Source: Lysobacterales bacterium (lineage in GTDB: Bacteria; Pseudomonadota; Gammaproteobacteria; Xanthomonadales; Rhodanobacteraceae). Taken from it: a stretch of 32,325 bases of DNA. The DNA lies in the NCBI GenBank assembly GCA_014338185.1, contig QUBV01000038.1, positions 1 through 32,325 of the forward strand, in the 5' to 3' direction. Shown here one piece after another: positions 15,129 through 22,671 of this stretch; position 1 is the stretch's first letter, and each line of letters begins with the position of its first letter. Both the position numbers and the translations under genes were made by a program. Below the pieces are notes generated by a model. That model was not told the DNA's origin. It saw only the letters and a program-made list of their open reading frames with translations, and did not search any database.

Positions 15129-18098
15129 ATGCCTCGCGACTGCTCGCCATCCGGCCTTGCCCGCTGCCTGCCCCTCCTGCTCGGCCTGCTCGCCGCGCCG
15201 CTGGCCAGCGCACAGGTGCAACGCGACTACGACATCGTCTACGTGCGCCAGGCGCGCTTTGGCGACCAGACCAACACCACCTGGCCCGAGGTCGGCCACC
15301 CGGCACTGATCGATCCGGGCGCCGACCTCATGCTGCTGCACCCCGACGGCAGCGAGGAGGTGCTCGTCGCGGCGGGCAACGGCGCCGTCACCGATCCGGT
15401 GCTGTCCTTCGACGCGCGCCACGTCTACTACAGCTACTTCCCCGACATGCGGGCCGGCGCGATCAACACCCAGCGCGACCTGCCCTACCAGGGCGCCGAC
15501 ATCTACCGGCTCGACCTCGTCACGCGCCAGGTCCAGCGGCTGACCTTCGGTGAGTTCACGCCCAACACCGGCGCCGGCCACTGGGACGAGACCAACCCGG
15601 TCGACCCGCCCAGCGGCTTCAACCGGCTCGGCTACGGCATCCTCAACCTCGGCCCGATGCCGCTGCCGGGCGGCAAGCTCGCCTTCACCAGCAACCGCAA
15701 CGGCTTCATCCCGCCCAAACGCTTCACCAATCCGACGCTGCAGCTGTACGTGATGGATGGCAACGGCGAGAACGTGACCCCGATTGCGCCGATGTCGATT
15801 TCCAGCGCGCTGCATCCGACGGTCCTCGCCGACGGCCGCCTCATGTTCAGCAGCCACGAAAGCCAGGGGCTGCGCGACCGGCGCCTGTGGGGCCTGTGGA
15901 GCATCTGGCCGGATGGCCGGCACTGGCAGCCGCTGGTCAGCGCCTTCCACCAGCCGCAGTCGTTCCATTTCATGACCCAGCTCGGCGGCGGCGACCTCGT
16001 GGTCGTGGACTACTACAACTTCAACAACAACGGCTTCGGCGCGCTGTACCGGCTGCCAGCGCAGCCGCCTGCGGGCCAGCCGGCGTTCCACGACGCGTTC
16101 GCGAGCGACGCTCCGCCCATCGGTCGCACGCTCGGTTCGGGCACCTGGTATCCGTTCACGATGCCGTTCCAGCCGCGCGGCCTGTACTCGCTCACCCCAT
16201 TCACGCTCAGCGACGACGAAGCGGCACCGGTAGGCAGCAACGGCCAGCGCGTGGGCAAGTTCACCCAGCCCTCGGCGGCGCCGCACGACGACCTGCTGGT
16301 GGTGTGGACCCCGGGACCCGCCAACGACCTCAACCGGCCGACGCCGGTGCCGTACTACGACGCCGGCATCTACCTGATTGCCGGCGGCAACGTGATCAAC
16401 TCGCCGCAGCAACTGGTGCTGGTCAAGAACGACCCGAACTGGAACGAAGCCTGGCCGCGCGCGGTGGTGCCCTACGCGACGATCCACGGCATGGCCGAAC
16501 CGGCGCAGTTGCCATGGTTGCCCAACGACGGCAGCGTGCATCCGGCCTTGCCCGAAGGCACGCCCTATGGCCTGGTCGGCAGCTCGAGCTTCTACAAGCG
16601 CGAGAGCTTCCCGGGACTGGTGATCCCGTGGTCCAACAGCTTCGACGGCCTCGACGTGTTCAACACCAGCGAGAACGGCCAGTCGAGCAACTGGGAGGCG
16701 CAGGGCGCCGATGCGGGCAAGTACGACAACGCCGACATCTGGGCGGTGCGCGTCCTCGCCATGGAACCCAACACCCACCGCAGCTACGGTCCCGACGAAG
16801 GCATGCAGTTCTTCAGCCACGCCCACGAGCGCCTGCGCGTGCTGGGTGAAATCCCGCTGCGCAAGACCGGCGCGGGTGGCCAGCCCCTGCTCGATGCCGA
16901 AGGCAATCCCGACACCAGCTTCCTCGCCCGCATCGTGGCCGATACGCCCTTCACCTTCCAGACGCTGGACCGGCACGGCATGGTGCTCAACATGTCGCAG
17001 ACCTGGCACCAGCTGCGGCCGGGTGAAATGCGCGCCGACTGCGGTGGCTGCCATGCCCACAGCCAGCAACCGCTCGCGTTCGAGACCACCGCGGCCGGGC
17101 AGCCCGGTTTCGATGTCATCGACCTCGTCCACACCACGCCGCTGCTCACCGAAGCTGGCGGCGAGCCCGCGCTGCGCGTCGAGGACGCCACCCACGTCGA
17201 CGTCGAGTTCCTGCGCGACATCCGCCCCATCCTGCAGGCCCGCTGCGCCAGCTGCCACCAGGGCAGCAATCCGCCGGGCCAACTCGACCTGGCCGACACC
17301 AGCGAGATCGTGGTCAACATCGAAGGCGGCAACCTGCACTTGCCGCGCGACTACTACCGGCTGGCTGCCGACAGCGCGGGTGATTTCGGCTACCCGTCGC
17401 TGCTGCCCAACGGCAACTGGCGCCAGACCAACGCGAGCCGCTACCTGCGCCCGTTCCAGAGCCGGCGCAGCCTGCTGGTGTGGAAGCTGTTCGGCGCGCG
17501 GCTCGACGGCTGGAGCAACGCCGACCATCCGACCGAATCGGTGCCCGGCAATGCCGCGACGCTGCCCGCCGGCGCCGATCCCAACGCCGCCGACATCGAC
17601 TACACCGGCGCGATCATGCCGCCGCCACCGGCGTTGCCGCTCAGCGCCGAGGAGCGGCTCAAGTTCGTGCGCTGGATCGACCTGGGCGCGCCCATCGACC
17701 ACGGCAATCCGGCGCGTGGCTGGCTGCTCGATGACCTCAAGCCGACGCTCACGATCAGCTCACCGCGCCCCGGCATGAACCCCGCACCGCTGGGCGTGCT
17801 GCGCATCGGCAGCGCCGACGCCAATTCCGGCATCGCGGCCGGTTCGTTGTCGGTCACCGCCGACTTCGCGGTCAACGGGCGCGCCGCCGGCAGCGAGCTG
17901 GCGGATCTCGCCCTCGCCGTGGCCGACGGCGTGCGCGAGATCGTGCTGGATCCGCCGCTCGCGCAGCTCAACCACCGTCACGTCAACGCCCAGGTGTACG
18001 ACCAGCAGGGCAATGTCACGCGCGTGCGGGTGGCCTTCAGCGTCAACGCCCACCTCGATGCGATCTTCACCGACGGCTTCGATCCGCCGGTGCCGTGA
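15129..18098 (+). CDS. Exported dihaem beta-propeller protein resembling hydrazine synthase alpha (HzsA-related)
   Basis: The 989-residue product has a signal peptide (about 1-28, ending ASAQ), then a long region with propeller-like strands such as LAFTSNRNGF and LYVMDGNGENV (TolB/PD40-like repeats), and two c-type haem sites: CGGCH at 638-642 and CASCH at 706-710. The second is followed by the cytochrome-like segment LSAEERLKFVRWIDLGAPI near residue 840. Residues about 870-975 look like an Ig-type beta domain, and the chain ends IFTDGFDPPVP. The N-terminal/propeller/dihaem layout resembles the alpha subunit of anammox hydrazine synthase and its wider family. From memory, that enzyme's first haem is bound by a Tyr four residues after CxxCH; here that position is Gln646, and no hzsB/C-like gene is nearby. 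A periplasmic or surface redox role is likely; hydrazine synthesis is not. Confidence 0.75.
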   Translation: MPRDCSPSGLARCLPLLLGLLAAPLASAQVQRDYDIVYVRQARFGDQTNTTWPEVGHPALIDPGADLMLLHPDGSEEVLVAAGNGAVTDPVLSFDARHVYYSYFPDMRAGAINTQRDLPYQGADIYRLDLVTRQVQRLTFGEFTPNTGAGHWDETNPVDPPSGFNRLGYGILNLGPMPLPGGKLAFTSNRNGFIPPKRFTNPTLQLYVMDGNGENVTPIAPMSISSALHPTVLADGRLMFSSHESQGLRDRRLWGLWSIWPDGRHWQPLVSAFHQPQSFHFMTQLGGGDLVVVDYYNFNNNGFGALYRLPAQPPAGQPAFHDAFASDAPPIGRTLGSGTWYPFTMPFQPRGLYSLTPFTLSDDEAAPVGSNGQRVGKFTQPSAAPHDDLLVVWTPGPANDLNRPTPVPYYDAGIYLIAGGNVINSPQQLVLVKNDPNWNEAWPRAVVPYATIHGMAEPAQLPWLPNDGSVHPALPEGTPYGLVGSSSFYKRESFPGLVIPWSNSFDGLDVFNTSENGQSSNWEAQGADAGKYDNADIWAVRVLAMEPNTHRSYGPDEGMQFFSHAHERLRVLGEIPLRKTGAGGQPLLDAEGNPDTSFLARIVADTPFTFQTLDRHGMVLNMSQTWHQLRPGEMRADCGGCHAHSQQPLAFETTAAGQPGFDVIDLVHTTPLLTEAGGEPALRVEDATHVDVEFLRDIRPILQARCASCHQGSNPPGQLDLADTSEIVVNIEGGNLHLPRDYYRLAADSAGDFGYPSLLPNGNWRQTNASRYLRPFQSRRSLLVWKLFGARLDGWSNADHPTESVPGNAATLPAGADPNAADIDYTGAIMPPPPALPLSAEERLKFVRWIDLGAPIDHGNPARGWLLDDLKPTLTISSPRPGMNPAPLGVLRIGSADANSGIAAGSLSVTADFAVNGRAAGSELADLALAVADGVREIVLDPPLAQLNHRHVNAQVYDQQGNVTRVRVAFSVNAHLDAIFTDGFDPPVP

Positions 18099-18105
18099 GC
18101 GCAGC

Positions 18106-18133
18106 GCGCAGGCCACGACACCGTGGCCTGCGC
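18106..18133. terminator. Strong bidirectional hairpin between convergent genes
   Basis: GCGCAGGCCACG and its exact complement form a perfect 12-bp stem with the tetraloop ACAC. It fills the 36-bp gap between the convergent HzsA-like gene (stop 18098) and the small exported protein gene (stop 18135). It has no T-tract on either strand, but the position and stem argue for a shared terminator. Confidence 0.7.
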
Positions 18134-18134
18134 C

Positions 18135-18749
18135 TCAGGGGTCGAAGCCGTCGACGAAGATCTTGTCCGGATCGCCCGCGGGCGGCGTGAAGTCGCCGGC
18201 CAGCTGCAGCGCGATGCTGTTGCTGTTGCCGGCCAGCGCGGCGTTGATCTGGCTGGCGAAGCCGCCGCAGGCATCGGTGGTGGGCGGTACCGTGAACGCG
18301 CGATCCTCGAGTTCGAGCCCGCCGGGACCGCCGCTGCCGGACAGGTCGAGATCGATCGGCGTGAAGTGGCAGGGATCGGTGCCGATCGGCACCGGCACCG
18401 CGATCCACAGGACCGCCAGCGTCATCGCCACCGGCTCCATCACCGCCACGCCATCACTGGCCACCAGCGCGCCCGCAGGATCAGCCTGCGACAGCTGGTA
18501 GGTGACGGTCGCCATGCCCACGCCGTCGATCGGCACCTGGATGCTCGACTGCGGGAAGGTGAAGCGGCCGGCGCCGAGGATGCCGCTGAGCGGGTCGTAC
18601 ACCGAGTCGCCGAAGCTGCCATTGGGCAGGGCGTAGGCCGTGCCGTTGACGGTGATCGAACCGGTGACCGGGAACTGCACCGCACCGGCGCTGCCGGCAG
18701 CCAGTGCGAGCAGCGCGGCGATGGCAAGCCGCGGGGTGTGTCGAGTCAT
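18135..18749 (-). CDS. Small exported protein of unknown function with IFVDGFD tail
   Basis: I do not recognise this 204-residue protein. It starts with a clear signal peptide (about 1-23, LAIAALLALAAGSAGA then VQFPV), continues with a beta-rich body (SITVNGTAYALPNGSFGDSVYD near 31-52), contains two cysteines (Cys127, Cys161) that could form a disulfide, and ends IFVDGFDP. That tail matches those of the two preceding genes. The ATG at 18749 has AAGGA about 9 bp upstream; an upstream ATG at 18791 would spoil the signal peptide. The gene lies 38 bp after the S9 peptidase gene on the same strand and may be cotranscribed with it. An extracellular or surface location is likely; function is open. 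Confidence 0.75.
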   Translation of the reverse strand: MTRHTPRLAIAALLALAAGSAGAVQFPVTGSITVNGTAYALPNGSFGDSVYDPLSGILGAGRFTFPQSSIQVPIDGVGMATVTYQLSQADPAGALVASDGVAVMEPVAMTLAVLWIAVPVPIGTDPCHFTPIDLDLSGSGGPGGLELEDRAFTVPPTTDACGGFASQINAALAGNSNSIALQLAGDFTPPAGDPDKIFVDGFDP

Positions 18750-18787
18750 GTGCCGCCGTCCTTGCGCAGGGTGGGTGTGCGGGGTCG

Positions 18788-20866
18788 TCATGGCGCGGCC
18801 TTGGCGTCGCGGGCGGTCCAGCGCTTGAGCCAGGCGTTGACCGTGTCGTGCCACAGCACGCTGTTGTGCGGCTTGAGCACCCAGTGGTTCTCGTCGGGGA
18901 AGTGCAGGAACTGGCTCGGGATGCCGCGCCGCTGCAACGCGGTGAACGCGGCCAGGCCCTGTTCGAGCGGGATGCGGAAGTCCTGCTCGCCATGGATCAC
19001 CAGCATGGGCACGCGCCAGTCCGCGACGTGGTTGACCGGGTTGTACTTCTCGTACAGCTCGGGCGCCTCGTACTGGGTCTTGCCCTTGTGCTCCCACTCG
19101 TCGAACCACAGCTCCTCGGTGGAGTAGCTCATCATGCGCGCATCGAACACGCCGTCGTGGCTCACGATGCAGCGCCACGGTTCGTTCCACACGCCGGCCA
19201 TCCAGTACATCATGTAGCCGCCATAGCTCGCTCCGAGCGCACAGGCGCGATCGCCGTCGAGGAACGCGTACTTCTTGAGCGCGGCAGCCCAGCCGAGCTT
19301 GAGGTCCTCCAGCGGCGCGCCGCCCCAGTCGCCCGAGATCGTGTCGGTGAACTGCTGGCCGTAGCCGGTGGAGCCGTGGAAGTTGATCGTGACCACCGCG
19401 AAGCCTTGCCCGGCGTAGGTCTGCGGGTTCCAGCGGTAGTGGAAGTCGTTGGTCATCGCGCCCTGCGGGCCGCCGTGCACGATGAACGCGACCGGATACT
19501 TGCGCCCGGGCCGGTAGTCGGCGGGCTTGACCACGTAACCCTGCACGGTGTCGCCCGCGTAGCCCTTGAAGGTGAAGAACTGCGGTTCGCCGAAACGGAT
19601 GTCGCGCAATGCCTCGGCGTTGACCTGGGTGATCTGCCTGAGGCCCTTGCCGCGCAGGTCGGCGCGATACAGGTCGGTCGGATGGCGCAGGTCCTGGCGG
19701 GCGAGGATCAGGGCCTTGCGGCCCACGGCGAAGCCGGCGACGTTGCCACCGGAGCTGAGCCTGGCGGCCTTGCCGCTGCGCACGTCGATCGCGAACAGCG
19801 CGTGTTCGCCCCAGTCGTCAGTGGCGGTGTACAGCGTCTTGCCGTCGAAGGATTCCTTGAGGCCCGAGGCGGAGCGATCCCAACCCGGGGCGACCTCGCG
19901 GCGCTCGCCGCTGGCCAGGTCCAGCGCCATGATGCCGAAGCGGTCGGCCTCGAAACCGGGGCGCTTCATCGCCAGCCAGTACAGCGTCTTGCCATCGTGC
20001 GACGGCAACGGATAGCCGTCCCAGGCCGGGTTGTCCGCGCTCAGGTTGGTCGGCTCGGCCGACCCGTCGGTGGGCACCGAGTAGATGTCGAAGTTGGTCG
20101 ACCACGGCTCGCTGGTGCCCGCGATGCGCACGTTGAAGTACACGGTCTGGCCATCGGGCGAGAACGCGTACTCGCTGTCGTCGCCGAACGGCTTGGAGGG
20201 CACGTCGCCATCGATGCCCTTGCTGAGCAGGCGCGGCGCGCCAAGCGTGCCATCGTCGTGGATGTCGGCGATGAACAGCTGCGCGCGGCGCCCGTCGGCC
20301 CAGGTGTCCCAGTGGCGCACGAAGATCTTGTCATACACCCTGCCGGTGGCCTTGTCGGCCGCGCGCGCATCGAGCCGGTCCCTGGTGCAGGCCACCACGT
20401 CGGCTTCGGTGCCGCACTCGGGGAACACCTCCAGTGACAACAGCACCTGCTTGCCGTCGGGCGACAGCTTGAAGCTACCCACGTCGAGCTTGAGCGTGCT
20501 TGCCTGCAGCGGCGAACCGCCCTTGGCATCGACGCGCCACAGCTGGCTGCTGCCCTTGTTGGGCGCGAGGAAGTACAGCTGCCCACCATCCGCGGACCAG
20601 CGTGCGCTGGATGCGCTGACCGCCGCCTCGGTGAGGCGGCGCGGCTTGCCGCCATCGGCACCGACCAGCCAGATGCCGTTCTTGCCCTTGTTGGCCTCGT
20701 AGTCGGTCTGGCGCAGCGCAAAGGCGACGGTCCGGCCATCGGGCGACAGCTGCGGATCGCTGACCCGCTGCAGCATCACCAGGTCGTGCGCGGTGAACGG
20801 GTGGCTGGCTGCTTGCGCGAGCAGCGGTGACAACGCGGCAAGCGCCACGGCAAGTGCGGTCTTCAT
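18788..20866 (-). CDS. S9 family prolyl-oligopeptidase-type peptidase, DPP5-like
   Basis: The 692-residue serine peptidase has a signal peptide (about 1-20, ending LLAQAA), a beta-propeller with repeated 'LSPDG' blades (about 40-400), and a C-terminal alpha/beta-hydrolase. The catalytic triad is visible as Ser547 (GASYGGYM), Asp629 (HGEQDFRIP) and His661 (ENHWV), with normal S9 spacing. The FHGSTGYGQ and GDWGGAPLEDL segments resemble dipeptidyl-peptidase 5 and related S9C enzymes, which remove dipeptides from oligopeptides in the periplasm. GGGAG lies about 8 bp before the ATG. The gene is divergent from a POT peptide transporter gene, which suggests one supplies substrate to the other. Confidence 0.93.
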   Translation of the reverse strand: MKTALAVALAALSPLLAQAASHPFTAHDLVMLQRVSDPQLSPDGRTVAFALRQTDYEANKGKNGIWLVGADGGKPRRLTEAAVSASSARWSADGGQLYFLAPNKGSSQLWRVDAKGGSPLQASTLKLDVGSFKLSPDGKQVLLSLEVFPECGTEADVVACTRDRLDARAADKATGRVYDKIFVRHWDTWADGRRAQLFIADIHDDGTLGAPRLLSKGIDGDVPSKPFGDDSEYAFSPDGQTVYFNVRIAGTSEPWSTNFDIYSVPTDGSAEPTNLSADNPAWDGYPLPSHDGKTLYWLAMKRPGFEADRFGIMALDLASGERREVAPGWDRSASGLKESFDGKTLYTATDDWGEHALFAIDVRSGKAARLSSGGNVAGFAVGRKALILARQDLRHPTDLYRADLRGKGLRQITQVNAEALRDIRFGEPQFFTFKGYAGDTVQGYVVKPADYRPGRKYPVAFIVHGGPQGAMTNDFHYRWNPQTYAGQGFAVVTINFHGSTGYGQQFTDTISGDWGGAPLEDLKLGWAAALKKYAFLDGDRACALGASYGGYMMYWMAGVWNEPWRCIVSHDGVFDARMMSYSTEELWFDEWEHKGKTQYEAPELYEKYNPVNHVADWRVPMLVIHGEQDFRIPLEQGLAAFTALQRRGIPSQFLHFPDENHWVLKPHNSVLWHDTVNAWLKRWTARDAKAAP

Positions 20867-20898
20867 CGCGGACTCCCAACACCGAGGATGGACGGCCG

Positions 20899-20904
20899 AT
20901 GGTA
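20899..20904 (-). promoter_or_regulatory. Putative -10 box for the DPP5-like gene
   Basis: The minus strand reads TACCAT within GGTACCAT, 32 bp before the ATG at 20866. The same hexamer appears as the likely -10 of the his operon and of rmlB. Confidence 0.4.
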
Positions 20905-20942
20905 CCTGCGCACCACGGATCCGGCCAAGCACGGTCGGCCGC

Positions 20943-20948
20943 TACACT
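20943..20948 (+). promoter_or_regulatory. Putative -10 box for the POT transporter gene
   Basis: TACACT within GCTACACT lies 31 bp before the ATG at 20980. Together with the divergent -10 at 20899-20904 it places two outward promoters in the 113-bp gap, so shared control is possible. Confidence 0.4.
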
Positions 20949-20979
20949 GCGCCACCGCCACCCAGCACGAGTCCCGCCC

Positions 20980-22566
20980 ATGGCCGTCCCGGTCGTTGCC
21001 GCATCGCCGCGCGAGGAGTTCCTCGGCCATCCCAAGGGCCTGTACGTGTGTTTCTTCACCGAGATGTGGGAGCGCTTTTCGTTCTACGGCATGAAGGCGC
21101 TGCTGCTGCTGTATCTGGTCAAGTACCACCTGTTCAGCGACGAACACGGCTACAACCTGATCGGCGCCTATGGCGGCCTGGTCTACGCGATGCCGGTGAT
21201 CGGCGGGCTGCTGGCCGACCGCTGGCTGGGCATGCGCAAGGCCGTGGTGTTCGGCGGCATCCTGCTCGTGCTCGGCCACCTGGGCATGGCCATCGAAGGC
21301 CATCCGGCCAGCCGCGTCGATGGCGTGGTGGTGCGCGATGCGGCGGCGCTGCAGGTGTTCTACTTCTCGCTGGCGCTGATCATCGTCGGCGTGGGTTTCC
21401 TCAAGCCCAACATCTCGACCATCGTCGGCAAGCTCTACGCCGGCAACGACCCGCGCCGCGACGCCGGCTTCAGCCTGTTCTACGCCGGCATCAACCTCGG
21501 CGCGACGGTGTCGGGGCTGCTGTGCGGCTGGCTTGGCGAGACCTGGGGCTGGGGCTGGGGCTTCGGTGCCGCGGGCATCGGCATGCTGGCGGGCCTGGCC
21601 AACTTCCTGTACGGGCAGAAGCACCTGCACGGCCACGCCGAACCGCCCGACCCGGCACGCCTGCGGGCACGCGCATTGGGCCCGCTCACGCGCGAACACC
21701 TGATCTACCTCGGCACGCTCGCCGGCATCGTGGTGGTGTGGGGCCTGATCCAGTCGCACTCGCTCATCGTCACGCTGATCCCGGGCGTGTTCGAGCCGAG
21801 CCCGGTGCTGCTGGCGATGCACGTGGTCAGCCTGTGCCTGCTCGGCGGCATCGCCTGGTTCATGGCCCGCCACTGCAGCAAGGTCGAGCGCGAGCAGATG
21901 TGCGTGGTGCTCGCCTTCATCGGTTTCTGCCTCGTGTTCTTCACGCTGTACGAGCAGACCTACGGCTCATGGGTGCTGTTCTCCGATCGCGCGATGAACC
22001 ACGCCGCCCTCGGCGTGGAGTGGAGCGCGAGCCAGCTCACTTCGCTGGGCGCGTTCTTCATCCTCGTGCTCGCGCCGGCGTTCGCATGGCTGTGGCCGCG
22101 GCTGGACCGCTGCGGCCGCAATCCCGGCAGCGTGACCAAATCGGCGCTGGGGCTGCTGTTCGCGGGCCTGAGCTTCTTCGTGCTCGCGTGGAGCGCGCGC
22201 CATCCGCAGGCCAATGGCCTCACCGGCATCTGGTGGTTCGTGCTCGCCTACTTCGTGCTCGAGATCGGCGAGATGCTGCTGTCGCCGATCGGACTGTCGG
22301 TGGTCACCGCGTTGTCGGTGCCGCGCGTGGTCGGGCTCATGATGGGGGGCTGGTTCCTCGGCACCTCGTACTCGGAGGTGCTCGCCGCGCAATTGGGCAA
22401 GCTGTCGGCGCTGGAGGTGGCCGAAGGCGAGGTCCTCGACATCGCGCTGGCGCTGGCCAAATACGAGGCGCTGTTCGTGTTCTCGGGCTGGCTTGGAATC
22501 GGCTGCGGCGTGGGCGTGCTGCTGCTGCGGCCGCTGCTGCGGCGCTGGATGCATGGGGTGAAGTGA
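20980..22566 (+). CDS. POT/PTR2 family proton-coupled peptide transporter
   Basis: The 528-residue inner-membrane protein imports di- and tripeptides with protons. The family motif ExxERF is present as Glu28, Glu31, Arg32 in FFTEMWERFSFYG, which couples proton and substrate movement. The PTR2 signature appears as FYAGINLGA in the fifth-helix region (about residue 168). About 12-14 hydrophobic helices are visible, including GGLVYAMPVIGGLLAD and FFILVLAPAFAWLW. The ATG at 20980 has only a weak ribosome site (GAG about 8 bp upstream), but the next conserved segment begins soon after. It stands divergent from the DPP5-like peptidase gene, consistent with uptake of the peptides that enzyme produces. 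Confidence 0.94.
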   Translation: MAVPVVAASPREEFLGHPKGLYVCFFTEMWERFSFYGMKALLLLYLVKYHLFSDEHGYNLIGAYGGLVYAMPVIGGLLADRWLGMRKAVVFGGILLVLGHLGMAIEGHPASRVDGVVVRDAAALQVFYFSLALIIVGVGFLKPNISTIVGKLYAGNDPRRDAGFSLFYAGINLGATVSGLLCGWLGETWGWGWGFGAAGIGMLAGLANFLYGQKHLHGHAEPPDPARLRARALGPLTREHLIYLGTLAGIVVVWGLIQSHSLIVTLIPGVFEPSPVLLAMHVVSLCLLGGIAWFMARHCSKVEREQMCVVLAFIGFCLVFFTLYEQTYGSWVLFSDRAMNHAALGVEWSASQLTSLGAFFILVLAPAFAWLWPRLDRCGRNPGSVTKSALGLLFAGLSFFVLAWSARHPQANGLTGIWWFVLAYFVLEIGEMLLSPIGLSVVTALSVPRVVGLMMGGWFLGTSYSEVLAAQLGKLSALEVAEGEVLDIALALAKYEALFVFSGWLGIGCGVGVLLLRPLLRRWMHGVK

Positions 22567-22622
22567 GGGTGTCCCGGCACGACGCGGCACCCTTGCCGGC
22601 GGCGACCAGGTGCGCGCCGGCA
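22566..22622 (+). terminator. Two hairpins after the POT transporter gene
   Basis: AGGGTG/CACCCT (22566-22571 and 22588-22593) starts at the last base of the stop codon. A second perfect 8-bp stem, TGCCGGCG/CGCCGGCA (22594-22601 and 22615-22622), follows at once. Neither has a T-tract. They separate the transporter gene from the next promoter. Confidence 0.4.
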
Positions 22623-22632
22623 GCGAGACTGC

Positions 22633-22638
22633 TAGCCT
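22633..22638 (+). promoter_or_regulatory. Putative -10 box for the GGDEF-EAL gene
   Basis: TAGCCT within TGCTAGCCT lies 33 bp before the ATG at 22672 and resembles the oxyR site TGCTAGCAT. No -35 box is evident. Confidence 0.35.
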
Positions 22639-22671
22639 GAAACGGCCGCAACGAAACGGACCGGCCCCGGC

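Noticed and set aside
14367-17702. Open frame of 1111 codons on the minus strand opposite the HzsA-like gene
   Set aside because: It is an antisense shadow typical of high G+C DNA. Its translation is rich in Arg, Gly, Val and His without domains, and it crosses two real genes with signal peptides and motifs.
15129-18098. Possible hydrazine synthase
   Set aside because: No beta or gamma subunit genes are nearby, the expected Tyr haem ligand position is Gln, and the rest of the window indicates an ordinary aerobic heterotroph. Only family resemblance is claimed.
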